This document shows, one piece after another, positions 10,898-22,103 of a DNA stretch of 64,000 nt (position 1 is its first letter; every line of letters begins with the position of its first letter). The DNA is from Ectobius pallidus (Eukaryota; Arthropoda; Insecta; Blattodea; Ectobiidae). The notes beneath the pieces were generated by a model. The model worked only from the letters and a program-made list of their open reading frames with translations, did not search any database and was not told where the DNA came from. The stretch is taken from contig CAXKWD010000003.1 of assembly GCA_964059195.1 (NCBI GenBank), positions 22,240,606 through 22,304,605 of the forward strand. The letters run 5' to 3'. Both the position numbers and the translations under genes were made by a program.

Positions 10898-11220
10898 TGC
10901 ATGACTCATTTTACAAAATCCCAATTTTTTGCTTTTCATTTTGGCTACTCATGCTTGTCATTCCTCTCTAACAAATAATGTTTACTGTTTAATATACAGT
11001 ATATGTTTTGCTTTTGATTTATATTATTTACTGTTTGCCTTGTTTTGTGAGTGTATTTGTGTATGACGTGTGTGTGTTTTTTTATGTAGCGTCTTTTGCC
11101 CTGATTTCTTTTGTTTTGTTTTGTAATTTCCAGTGCTCACTGTTTTCTGTTGCTGTACTGAGCTGTGCCCGAGCACGAGCTTTTGCTCATTCGGGCATCA
11201 GTTATGAATGTATGTTTTAT
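10898..11220 (+). other. LINE 3' UTR with terminal hairpin
   Basis: The region downstream of the C-terminal fragment is T/G-rich. It ends with a stem-loop at 11166-11197, where TGCCCGAGCA pairs with TGCTCATTCGGGCA through a short loop. Conserved 3' hairpins of this kind are used by some LINEs to recruit reverse transcriptase. That role here is inferred. Confidence 0.45.
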
Positions 11221-12362
11221 GTTTTACGAAGGTAAAACATGCAAACACAACGGCACCATGCCACTCTACTGTACTGCAGTAGTTGGAAGCACGAAAGCAC
11301 GCATATCCCAACTTCTAAAACCCTCGATGTTCACTACGGAAGGTTCGTATTTCCAAAGCTTTCGCCAGCTCCCTGTGGCATTCTCTGGCATGTTTTCTCT
11401 AAGAAAAAGCTAATCTGAGGTAAGAACGATGTTCACATCCTTTCATATCCATTCTTCACGGCGGCTGTCTCACAACTTTATATCTCTAAGTGAATAAAAA
11501 ATGCTATTAAATTACAGTACTTGTCTATATGGACACGTAATTTGGTAGCATGTCGTTTATGCAAGTTTATGGTTGTCTGCTCTCTATTCTATTCTGCATG
11601 TAGTACCCTTAATCTGCATCGTACATACATTCCATATGCTTCCCTTTTATTTGTATATTTAAACATTTAAAAGCTATTCCACATTTCAAAAAAATGAAAA
11701 AAATAATAATAATAATAATAATTCATGACTTTATGACCAGGGCCAGGTTTTTTGGTATTTTATTTAACCCTGAAAATATGTAAAACGTCGTATTTATGGT
11801 TTATAATATGGTACAAATTTCGTAAAAATTTCGTGGTAATTTTTGTCATACGCTTTTTACCACCGGTATTTGACGGTCTCCGACGGGCCACGGAAACTGC
11901 AGATTTGGAAGCCTGGAAAACCGCAATGTAGACAATGGCCGTGGAGGCAAAGGGGAAACCCAAGGACAAGAGTATAAAAGATGAGGGCATTCCTTCCATT
12001 ACTCTTCCAGCTAAATACTTTAAGAATTTCAAAAGGAAAATACTTCTAAACAGAATGTTCCAAAACTTCAGGAAACCCCTGTCAGCTGTCATAAAATAGA
12101 ATAGAATAGTGCATAGTCTATACTTCCGGATTAATGTACATTTCCATATGAATTCTATCTAATACATTTAAAGCCAACACCTTCAAAATGAATACATTTT
12201 TTTAAATGTCATTTTTCTCGTTTTTATCGTGAAAAGGAAGATTTTCGCAGAAATGGTCAATTTTCGCGACAAATTTACAGCCATAAGTCAGTCACAATTT
12301 GTGGTGAATCGTGCATGTACTTCTTGCTGCATCAAACTGTAAAATTTCGCGTTTATAGATAA
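11221..12362. other. Unassigned stretch
   Basis: It holds an (AAT)n run at about 11700-11722. A 110-codon minus-strand frame (11760-12092) has no recognised domain. No other repeat was found. Confidence 0.4.
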
Positions 12363-13410
12363 CTAGCTGAAAAGGCCCGGCGTCGCCCGGGCTTTGTATT
12401 TTCTAATTTGAAATTAACTTATGGAGGACTTTATGTATGTAGAACTTGAAATGAAGGAAAGGATTTATCACACTCAAACTGTTCCATCAGAAAATGCTAG
12501 ATATAGCTTTTTATGGCTCATAGAGAATGTCGAAAGCTGCATTCCGTTGCTTCTACACATCATGCTTGGGAGGGGTTGAAATAAGAAGAAACGTAAATTA
12601 AATAAGATTGTATTGACTTGACGGAAAATTTTATTTCTCATTCTCATGTTACCATACAACCGTTTCGGGGCTGAAATAAAAGAGAAATGCAGTACCACTT
12701 TCATACTTTCCTCCCCTAAAACCCGGGACATAATATACTGCGAGCATAGGACTCAAAATGTTCCATCCCATGCTTAGGGCCTATGATAAACATCCCTATT
12801 TCTCAACTAATACAAAGCCTACAGCTATAGATAACGTATAAGCGGAAAGGATTATTTACAGACTTCTGATATAGCATACTCACACACTTAAGTTGTCCCT
12901 GCAATACGACCTCTTCTTCTACATCAAAATGTGAAGTGAGAAAATATTTCTTATGTCGAGGGTAGAGAAAGTTATGTGACTACATCACACTGTACTTTAT
13001 TTTCGTGGATTTCATTTCCAGTAATTATTTTCGCCAATATATTACATCAATGAAATCATAATTCGTTAAAGTCCACCATTATATAGTCGCCAAAGCCCAA
13101 TGTGAATTGTGTAAACAATACACTGTTGTCATGTGAACTGAACAGCATTTCATTTTTTCAGTATAATATTCACAGAAATTATATAATTTTCAAGGGAAGG
13201 ACTGATTTGTTTGAATTTTAATGTTGACCGCGTTACTTCCCGGCCTTAACAGGGTATGTGTGCAAAATTTCGTGTAAATTGGTAAAGAATTGTAGATTTG
13301 TATAAGGAACAAACATATATACATACATATATACATACATACATACATACATACATACATACATACATACATACATACATACACACACTCTTTCGATTTT
13401 ATATATTAGA
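12363..13410 (+). mobile_element. ACTAGC-type repeat ending in (CATA)n
   Basis: It starts AACTAGCTGAAAAGGCCCGG with a GC-rich CGTCGCCCGGGC. It ends after the (CATA)n run with CTTTCGATTTTATATATTAG. Part of the interior (13160-13260) matches 55580-55660. This layout is common in insect genomes. I cannot assign the class. No ORF. Confidence 0.45.
13314..13383. repeat. (CATA)n microsatellite
   Basis: A run of CATA units with a few TA interruptions at the left. It forms the tail of the repeat ending near 13410. Confidence 0.95.
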
Positions 13411-13442
13411 TAACAAAACAAACAAAATCCGGCCATGCTTAT

Positions 13443-14505
13443 TAGTCCATGTGCCAGACCCATCGGTCATTATAATTTGGGGGGACTGAATGAAACTTAT
13501 ACCACACGTTCCTGGGGTCATGTGGAGCAAAAAAGTCGGGGGGGGGGGCATCATGAGGAGGTAGCTTTCAAACATGGCGGCCATTCAAAATGGCCGACGA
13601 CTGTGAATCTTTAAATTCAAATATCTCGGGACTGGGTTCATCAATCTTGAATTTTGTTTTTTCAAAATGTAGGTTATTCTTCTGGCTACATGTTTGTTCA
13701 ACATGTATGTGGCCAAAAAAGCAATATTTATTGGTCAAAATTCTAAAAATCGGAAATATAGATTTTTTGACATTTACGTTTTGCGGTTTATTACTCTAAC
13801 CGTTGGGTATATCGAAAAAGTGTCTGAAACAAAAGTTGTAGAGATACATCTCACCTTTAAAACGCAAAAATGAAATCCAAGATCGGATCAATAGAATCCG
13901 AGATATCCAGATTCAAAGCGAGCGGAGCCGGGTTGAGCGTGTTGACCGAGCACTCGGTGCAGCCTAGCGAGAGGCGAGACTTAGCGTAAAATCCTGCACT
14001 TTATTTATTTTTAACCTCAGTAATTGCTTTATTACTAGATAAATTTACATTACCTACTAATGTGCACTATTTTTAACATGATTATTAAACACTTACTCAT
14101 AAATACAATTAACAATTATATCATTTATCTGGGAAATGGACATCAACAGTTACCAACTCATATAATATAGCCTACTGTCAAGGCTTTTATATCCGATTTT
14201 TAAGATGAAATCGTTAAAGGAACTTCAAATAGTCGAAATAATTTAAAAAAAGGAAAAAGTATTACAATTTAGGTATGTATCGGAGACTTTTAACAATACT
14301 TTCAGAAATGAACACAGGACGTAAGCAACTAAGAAATAAAAATTCCTATAAAATGCCTTATAGCCTATAATATTATGAACAATCTTGAAATAAGTCTTCT
14401 TCACAAGAATCACTGTAATCAGTTATTATAATTATTGCTCTTGTCCTCAACTGCCGTTGCTTCGGCAAACCCCTTGCACCAACAGCTCTCGATGATTCAG
14501 ATTTG
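13443..14505 (+). repeat. Left 1.06-kb terminal inverted repeat
   Basis: It mirrors 16562-17624 with only scattered differences, for example ACGTTCCTGGGG against ACGTTCCTAGGG. It contains a GC-rich patch at about 13915-13985 (GCGAGCGGAGCCG, GAGCACTCGGTGCAGCC) that stands out from the AT-rich surroundings. Its inner end carries the C-terminal coding remnant. A 69-codon frame (13590-13799) recurs in the other arm with one residue changed. That follows from nucleotide identity and is not evidence of function. Confidence 0.92.
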
Positions 14506-16330
14506 AGTTGCTAAGCACGAGTAACTTTCTGGTGGACAGTTGATCAAAATTCCGGCCTGGTAGTTGGCACGTTTATTGTGTTTTCTCAAGGTGTCTTTAC
14601 AAAGAGACATTTGGAAGCTCTCAATCTGGCCCTCTGAACATCTGGTAGCGCAGCTCATTTCACCTTGCGTTTGGGGGCATACGACTGGAAGACAAATTCT
14701 TCTTTGCTGTCATCAACATCATTATACATCATCCAATCTTTGCCTAACTTCCTGAATGCTTCAATAAATCTTTGTTCCTTTTTGCACAAAAGCTTTTAAC
14801 TTTCCCCTGGCCAGCTAAAGCACTGATTGTGTCGCAGCCAGACCAGCAGTAATACCCAATAAGAGCTGTAAAAAGCTGTTCGCCTAAGGCAGATACTATC
14901 TGGGAAATTTGCATATCTGTTAAAACTGGTTTGTTTGTTTCCCGATTCAGAAGTTTTTGCTTTTTATGGTTTTGCAAAAACCTACAGCCAAAACTAATAC
15001 ATCTGTATTGATTGAAAAGCAAAGAACTGATTCAGATGATGTAGCGGCGTTCCTTGCATGCAGCATCATTCTGGAATCAGCTTTTTCTTTTTTCTCCTAA
15101 TATAAATGATCATGAAGCAGATCTCACCAACTGCTACGAAGATTTCTAGGTTTCCAATTATGTTTTCAAATTTCTCCTCTTACAAACTGCAAAAAAATAA
15201 TTTTGTCATTATATTTTTGCCGTAACTGTTCCTTAGAAGCGTCCTCTAACAAACCACTCTGTGGCCACCCTTGATTTCACTAAATTTCATACCTTCAAGT
15301 GTTCCGCTTTTTTCCCGCTCCAAAGATTTGATCGAAACCTCTGAATAATATATGTCAACCCTCCGACCTATATTAAAAACCTGCTGGAGAAAATTCGTTG
15401 AGAATTCGTAAAACGTTTTTGTTATCCTTTGACGGACTGAAGCACGGCTATTGAATCAATGATTCAGGCCAAATCTTTTTCCGGCAGACTGGCAGGGGTG
15501 GTGTATGCTTCCAAAAAATTTGATAATACTGATTTGTAGGTTTTCTTCAAAGGCCCATTAACATTCGCCGGTGCCAGAGGATATCTGAATCCTTCCATCA
15601 TGTCAAGTTGTTGGTTTTCTGCAATAAAGGTCATTTTGCTGAATAAATTTCGATTGCACTGGAGGATTACTTCTTTGTTTTCAACCTTGGTTTTTTTTGC
15701 TCTTCTTTAGTCTACTAATCTTAAGACCCACTTTCTTAATACGTTTATGAAACCCTTCTCCTTTAGCTAGCCGAAACGTGAACTCTTCATAAGCTATTTT
15801 CCCCTTGTTTTCCGAATCAATGTGATCAGAAGAACATATATTCCAGTAGGCAAATGTACAATATCTTAAGGGTTGGGATCGAAGGGGATCGTCCACTCGG
15901 CTAGAAGGTCAGTGAGAGTTGTCACGTCTTTCTCATCTCTAAGTGTCCTTGGGCTTTGGAGGTCAGGGTGTCACTAATCTGTTTCTCTGGATTATAGAAT
16001 GCTGAGGAGGTTCTTTAACTCTACTCAGCATTAACATATTACCATACTACAGCCTACTTTTTCAGACTGAAATCCTTAATACCTTCAGGAGTTTGGGTGT
16101 CTTTGTTTACAGTCTCTTTTGATGGCTTGGTCCACTGGAATTCTAGAAAATGGGTTGTTGCTTCTTATTTGTACTGAAAACCTCCTTCTACATAATATTG
16201 GTGAACATATGGGCTCTCCTTCTAGTTTAGATAGGCTAATTCAAAAAGTGTTATGATAGATAATGTGAGTAGTTCACTCTATCCAGCGCAAAAATTCAAG
16301 GCACAATTTTTTCAACAGCAGCTAAAAACA
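14419..16330 (-). pseudogene. Decayed large GCDTxS-family protein gene
   Basis: Reading the minus strand across several frames gives blocks in this order: FSRIPVDQA, VNKDTQTPEG, SENKGKIAYEEF with KGEGFHKRIKK, LQCNRNLFSKMTFIAEN, MEGFRYPLAP with NVNGPLKK, IIDSIAVLQS, EVSIKSLEREKSG, ALIGYYCWSGCDTISALAGQ then GKVKSF, KRKVK, and a Cys-containing tail. I recognise this order from large uncharacterised invertebrate proteins (FSxIPxDQA, RNLF, IIDGM, EVSIKxxERE, then the GCDTxSAxxGxGK block). I know no accepted name or activity for them. Many frameshifts and stops make it non-functional. Confidence 0.65.
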
Positions 16331-16561
16331 TAAAAAAAAATGCCTTCTCAATTAGTCCGAAGAAAAACGGAAAGTAGCTCCACTAGGGCGATATATTTCA
16401 TCCGAAAGGACAGCATTTCTTCATTACTTGTAAGAAGATGTATCAAGTAGAGTGGCTTGAACATGTTCATCGTGAAGTACAGAGTTAAGGGATGTATAGT
16501 TCATAATTAGTGATGTTCATTTCCCAGATAAATTGTATAATAGTTAATTGTATTTATTACT

Positions 16562-17624
16562 TAAATCCGATGCACCGAGAGCTGTGGGTGCAAGGGGTGT
16601 ACCAAAGCAACAGCAGATGAAGAAGAGTGCAATTATAATAACTGATTACAGTGATTCTTGTGAAGAAGACTTATTTCAAGATTGTTCATAATATTATAGG
16701 CTATAAGGCATTTTATAGGAATTTTTATTTCTTAGTTGCTTACGTCCTGTGTTCATTTCTGAAAGTATTGTTAAAAGTCTCCGATACATACCTAAATTGT
16801 AATGCTTTTTCCTTTTTTTAAATTATTTCGACTATTTGAAGTTCCTTTAACGATTTCATCTTAAAAATCGGATATAAAAGCCTTGACAGTATATTATATG
16901 AGTTGGTAACTGTTGATGTCCATTTCCCAGATAAATGATATAATTGTTAATTGTATTTATGAGTAAGTGTTTAATAATCATGTTAAAAATAGTGCACATT
17001 AGTAGGTAATGTAAATTTATCTAGTAATAAAGCAATTACTGAGGTTAAAAATAAATAAAGTGCAGGATTTTACGCTAAGTCTCGCCTCTCGCTAGGCTGC
17101 ACCGAGTGCTCGGTCAACACGCTCAACCCCGCTCCGCTCGCTTTGAATCTGGATATCTCGGATTCTATTGATCCGATCTTGGATTTCATTTTTGCGTTTT
17201 AAAGGAGAGATGTGTCTCTACAACTTTTGTTTCAGACACTTTTTCGATATACCCAACGGTTAGAGTAATAAACCGCAAAACGTAAATGTCAAAAAATCTA
17301 TATTTCCGATTTTTAGAATTTTGACCAATAAATATTGCTTTTTTGGCCACATACATGTTGAACAAACATGTAGCCAGAAGAATAACCTACATTTTGAAAA
17401 AACAAAATTCAAGATTGATGAACCCAGTCCCGAGATATTTGAATTTAAAGATTCACAAGCGTCCGCCATTTTGAATGGCCGCCATTTTTGAAAGCTACCT
17501 TCTCATGATGGCCCCCCCCGACTTTTTTGCTCCACATGACCCTAGGAACGTGTGGTATAAGTTTCATTCAGTCCCCCCAAATTATAATGACATGGTCGAT
17601 TTTGGGGGTCTGGCACATGGACTA
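16562..17624 (-). repeat. Right 1.06-kb terminal inverted repeat
   Basis: It mirrors 13443-14505. Its inner end encodes, on the plus strand, SCGCKGCTKATADEEE and a stop soon after. This is an inverted and better preserved copy of the gene's Cys-rich C-terminus found in the left arm. A segment at 16495-16560, just inside the arm, repeats 16905-16970 in direct orientation, which suggests a local rearrangement. Confidence 0.92.
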
Positions 17625-18481
17625 TATGCCCTATCCCTCGTATATACAGTGTGCGAAAAATGAAGTACAAAATTCAATGTCTTGAAACATTTAAATTTGT
17701 TATTTAAGCAATTTTTTAAAAAAATGTTATCAATATAGTACTTTGGTAATCCTTATATGTCTCATTTTAGATTGTTATTAATTTTGGACACTGAAAGATT
17801 TAAGTATTTTTAATATTTCTATTAGTCGCGATTTATTTTGCATATGGGCGTTTCCCGTCCTCTCTCTCTATCTCGCCATTTCTCTTTCTCTTTGCCCTAC
17901 TCATGTAGACTCATCAGCCTGATAGCACTTTTTTTTTGTATAATGCAGACGAATTAAATTCACCAGTTGATAGGTTTCTGAAATTGTTCTGACTTTACGA
18001 TCCAGTATGTCTATAATATAATTAGTTTGTAACATGAAAGTCGAAATAAATCCTCAAAGAAAAGTCTGAAACGCTTCAAGTGAAGTGTGCTTGCCATTAC
18101 ATGCTGAAAAGATAAATTATTACAGCACGAAAAACAATTCTGAAAGTATTTAGTACTTGAGATAAAGCAGTGCGTTCCGCTTGGAGTGCCGGGCATTCTG
18201 TGGTTTATGCACGACTGTGCGTCCGCAGGGGATCGACATAGTCATGTGGGGCCAAATACTTGGTTCCTTGCCAGACTTATGCATCTTGTAGACTACAACG
18301 TATCCAGTCAGAGAAATTTCTAAAACTCTGTATTGTTACAGAAACGAACTAACATTATATATAGGCTATATATATAAATATATAAACAATGTTGCCTTAT
18401 ATTTGTTGTTTTGTGGTCAAGTATTTTGTTTCAAATCCCGTTACGATTGGTAGACTGATCATTGCCATCTGCCATCACCGT
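17625..18481. other. Unassigned stretch
   Basis: No gene or repeat is recognised. There are short pyrimidine-rich runs near 17860-17900. Confidence 0.4.
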
Positions 18482-18515
18482 CCTAGGCCGGTAAAAATTA
18501 TTTTACCGGCCTAGG
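18482..18515. repeat. Perfect 15-bp-arm palindrome
   Basis: CCTAGGCCGGTAAAA and TTTTACCGGCCTAGG are perfect inverted arms around a 4-nt ATTA loop. The sequence could fold as a cruciform. Its origin is unclear; it may be the residue of a fold-back element. Confidence 0.9.
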
Positions 18516-19443
18516 CTAGTAAAGTGCTACTTTTCGGCGCGTTAACAGTCCGACAGGAAGCTCTTTTGCAGGGCGTGTAAAAAAAAAGATTATCCGCTGA
18601 TACCTTATATATTGCTGTAGCATTTGTATTAGTTAACAGAAAGGGACGTTGACACAAATATAATAATAACAACAGCAATAAACGTTAATAAAATAAAAGT
18701 TTAACTAATGATATCACATCTTTAATATATTTTATTGCCAGAAAATAACGTATACACATCACTTTTAATTTAGAGCTGTTGAGTCGACACTGATAAAATT
18801 TATAAACCAAAAACATATCTACTATTTATTGGATAAATCATCTATTAATTATTCAATCAATAAAAAAATTAAGTGAGGCTGACATATTAATTATCCTAAA
18901 TCATATCACCAATCCTTCACATTATAATAAGATTCAATGAATTCTATGCCATAATGAGTGTTCTTCGCATCAGAAAGCCAATTAGCTTTCTCGAGTTTCC
19001 CTATTGACCTAAGGGAGACTATGCTATTCTTAACTTCTGTTTAGATTTCGATATTGAATTACTGCGAATACACATAGGTATTTCTCAACTAAAAACAGAC
19101 AATAAAAAGCAAAACCACGAAATAGTAATATCGAAAGAATACAAAAGAAAGAGAGAGAGAGGTCGTAATAGTACTTGGAGAGTAAGATTGCAGAATTGGA
19201 AGGTTAGATGGAGTAACTGACCCCAGACAACTCGCGGTCGTCCCACTTCCGTAATTCAAGTAACGTACAACACCATCTCGTGATTACCCGAGGCTTACAT
19301 GCATAGCGAAGCCCTCACTAAAACAAGAAGATTTCAATGCTCAAGTTTGCTTCAATTTCACACCACAGATTCTAATGATTACATTTCTGCCGGCCTAATG
19401 TATTCACAGTCAGTTATTGTACTCATATGTATTTCATTATCTT
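18516..19443. other. Unassigned stretch
   Basis: AT-rich with a short (GA)n tract at about 19147-19164. Nothing else can be supported. Confidence 0.4.
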
Positions 19444-19455
19444 ATCCATAACATA

Positions 19456-19714
19456 GGTAAAGTGTTCCCTATACAGGCCATGGGGGCCCAGAGGGTTCCA
19501 AGAGATTGAGGCTCCCAGATTTTAGACATTCGGCACGTGAAGGTGATAAGGTTGTCAGCCTTACGCACCGGCCGCCTTTACCCCCAGGATTGCTCCTGGT
19601 ACTCATTTCTGTTAGAGGCTGAGTTCCACCAGAAGGATTAGTTCAATTGAGATCGAACCTGCGACCTTCCGGGTTGTAGCGCAGCGCCTCAACCACTACG
19701 CTACGGCTTACCCC
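19456..19714 (-). mobile_element. SINE-A with intact tRNA head and 12-bp TSD
   Basis: On the minus strand it begins GGGGTAAGCCG, then box A TAGCGTAGTGG and box B GGTTCGATC, then the SINE-A body. The 12-bp flanks ATCCATAACATA (19444-19455) and ATCCATGACATA (19715-19726) differ at one base. Compared with 9869-10141 it lacks an internal block after AGGCTGAG. It is the best head reference for this family in the window. Confidence 0.92.
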
Positions 19715-19750
19715 ATCCATGACATATAAGAATAAAAATTACATTATAAG

Positions 19751-20179
19751 TAGGGATGGGTCGATACCAGATTTTCTCGATACCCGATACTCGATACCGA
19801 TACATGATTTTTCCCTCGATACTCGATACCGTCAACATTTCCAGTTTCAATAAATAGGTACATTAAAAATTAAAAGTTGAGAGAACTGTGAAAAACCAAC
19901 TAAATTAATTAGTGTGAATGTTTAACGAGACAAAATTTAATATCAACAGTAGCCTATAATTACTTTTAAACTCTACATTAAAACTAAAATTAGTTTTTTA
20001 AACTGTCAACTTACAAGTTTTTGTTAAAAAATACTAGCATTCTCACTTAATTGCAGAATTGCAGAATTACCAAAGTATCGAAAAAGTATCGAGCGATTTT
20101 TCTGAAGTATCGCTCGATGCCGATACCATGCAAGTATCGAGAGTATCGAGGTATCGAAAGTATCGAGGACCCATCCCTA
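19751..20179. mobile_element. hAT-type MITE with CGATAC iterations, copy 1
   Basis: The termini are TAGGGATGGGTC and its inverse GACCCATCCCTA. The perfect 8-bp duplication ATTATAAG lies on each side (19743-19750 and 20180-20187). An 8-bp TSD is the hAT hallmark. Both subterminal zones consist of repeated CGATAC/GTATCG units in opposite orientation. A second copy is at 62290-62735. No transposase gene. Confidence 0.92.
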
Positions 20180-20197
20180 ATTATAAGAGGAAAAATC

Positions 20198-20268
20198 CTC
20201 TGACACTGGGATTTGAAACCAGGACCTTTGACTATCCGCACCACTACTCTAGCAGAGCTAAGCCAGAG
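20198..20268 (-). repeat. tRNA-like unit, left arm
   Basis: On the minus strand CTCTGGC and GTCAGAG form a 7-bp acceptor-like stem with one G-T pair. A T-arm-like CTGGTTTCAAATCCCAG with one mismatch follows. The anticodon arm is not canonical, so this is a SINE-type head and not a working tRNA. Confidence 0.7.
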
Positions 20269-20302
20269 TTCACTTCGGCAGATGGAACCCCTCTCTAGTG
20301 GA

Positions 20303-20376
20303 CTCTGGCTTAGCTCAATTGGTAGAACAGTAGCACTAATAACCAAACGTCTTGGGTTCAAATCCCAGTGTCAGAG
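20303..20376 (+). repeat. tRNA-like unit, right arm
   Basis: The acceptor-like stem is CTCTGGC/GTCAGAG. The box A region is TTAGCTCAATTGGTAGAA. The T-arm and box B region is TTGGGTTCAAATCCCAG. The anticodon stem does not close properly, so it is not called as a functional tRNA. Confidence 0.75.
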
Positions 20377-20455
20377 GAATTTTTCTTCTATAATATTCTC
20401 ATATAATGTCCAACAGAGATAATAATATGTGGTTCATGAATGCATGTATATCCAT

Positions 20456-22009
20456 AACATTATATGCCTATTATTTTCAGAGTTAGGGTTTTTAGGAGTT
20501 TTAAATGACCATTTTGACCTTTTTGTATAAAGGAAATATACTTTTTTTAAGACCTTTAGCCTTAACACGCTCCCCTTTCACACAGAGTCAATATTGTTAA
20601 AAATTAAAATGGCATCTTCTTGTGATCTTGTCATGCTGATAAAATTTTTAAAATCCCATAGAAACTAGCACTAACACGTTTTTCAATCTTCTTGCTTCTT
20701 CTTGAGTCGATTGTGTGTTTGCTGAGTTAATATAAAAATAATAATAATAATATTTCTTTGTCGTCCATGGAGACTACAATCAGTCTTTCGGCCATTATCA
20801 GATACATACAAGTACAAACAAATTAATATTTACAATCAGGATACATCTTACAATTTAACATTTACAATCGAAATGTCAGTCCCAAACAATAATTGGTCAA
20901 AAATATTCCCTCGTCTCTAGGGTGGGTTATATATTGTCATTGAACGTACATATTATGATTGATTCTAATCAATACACTTATAAATTTAATCAATATGCCC
21001 TGAGGATGGCATACGAATGTCGAAAGACCTTCGCACCACAAATTAATGGTTGTTGATTGGGTGGTTTGTATCAGGTTATTTAACGACGGGGATGTACTGC
21101 AACTTTAATGGTTGTTGAGCTGATGGTTTTACACATATATTTTATTTTATTGATCGAGCTCAACGGTGCAATAGCATGTATTTTAACATGGGTAGAGGAA
21201 ATTATGTGAGTGCTTCACATGAGATTTTATCTACATGTAGATGTTGCTTTGACTTAAGCATGCAGGAAACGTAATGTTAGAGAAGCTGTTCAAAGTGGCG
21301 AGTATGAAGAAGGAATATGAAAGCAGATCTGTGCAAGCCATTGCACCCGCGCCACGGTGTCACAGTCCGCAGCAGCGAGGTGTCATAACCTTCACATGTA
21401 AACAATGCTATTAAGAAACCACGGAAGTGCGACATTTACAATGTACGCTAATAGCAATACTTTTTATTACTTTTTGCATATCATAGTCGCTACACCAACA
21501 TTAATATCCTTCAAGACAAAAGAGGAAGACGGAAACTCCACTTAAACAATTTGCAATTTTTTCCCCTGACAACATCCCTTTCTAAAATATTAACTCCAAG
21601 GTTATTGATCTCCACACTTCTACATTTTTCCCTTACATGATTTGGTTTGGTTAAATGGTCATTCAACGATTTAAATTTTTGTTTGAATATGATCGGCCTG
21701 TTCTATTGTAGGCCTATAAAGTATCCTCGAAAGCTGTGATCTCTACCACTTGTACAGAACGTAATAACATTGGGAACGTCAGAAATATATCTTAATAATT
21801 TTTACTATTAAAGAATTTGACGTGAAATACACCCCTTTATCTACCTATACGGATCCAACTTTTTCTTTCCTCTGCTGATGTAAAGAAAAAACAGTACGGA
21901 TAGTAAGTTACCTATCGAGTAATGCACGGTTAACATTTAGGGATTTTTTCTCAGAAAGTACGCACTTTGGACAAATACGGTGTTGGTTATTTTGTTTGTT
22001 TCTACCGAA
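20456..22009. other. Unassigned stretch
   Basis: AT-rich with no convincing gene or repeat copy. A short (AAT)n run lies at about 20735-20752. Confidence 0.4.
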
Positions 22010-22058
22010 TACATACATATGTATATATAGGCCTATATATATATACACATATATATAG

Positions 22059-22103
<45 letters not shown>

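Larger units (their letters stand above)
13443..17624 (-). mobile_element. 4.2-kb transposon with about 1.06-kb TIRs and GCDTxS gene
   Basis: Two arms of equal length (13443-14505 and 16562-17624) are near-identical in inverted orientation, starting TAGTCCATGTGCCAGACCC at each outer end. The roughly 2-kb centre carries the broken remains of one large protein on the minus strand. No clear TSD was found at these limits. Similarity may extend about 10 bp further out (GGCCATG at the left, CATATGCC at the right). Long TIRs around a single gene are typical of cut-and-paste DNA transposons, but I cannot assign a described superfamily. Confidence 0.8.
20188..20455. mobile_element. Head-to-head tRNA-like repeat, copy 1
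   Basis: Two tRNA-like units face away from each other (20198-20268 minus, 20303-20376 plus). They are flanked by inverted GGAAAAATCC-type sequence. The right side continues with TCCAACAGAGATAATAATAT and then TGTGGTTCATG, shared with 38056-38440. The left arm continues leftward but is broken by the MITE at 19751 and the SINE at 19456. Confidence 0.75.

Noticed and set aside
13314..13383. CRISPR-like array or iteron array
   Set aside because: It is a plain (CATA)n microsatellite with no spacers.
13590..13799. 69-codon ORF preserved in both arms of the long-TIR element
   Set aside because: The arms are near-identical in DNA, so conservation of the frame adds nothing. No domain is visible.
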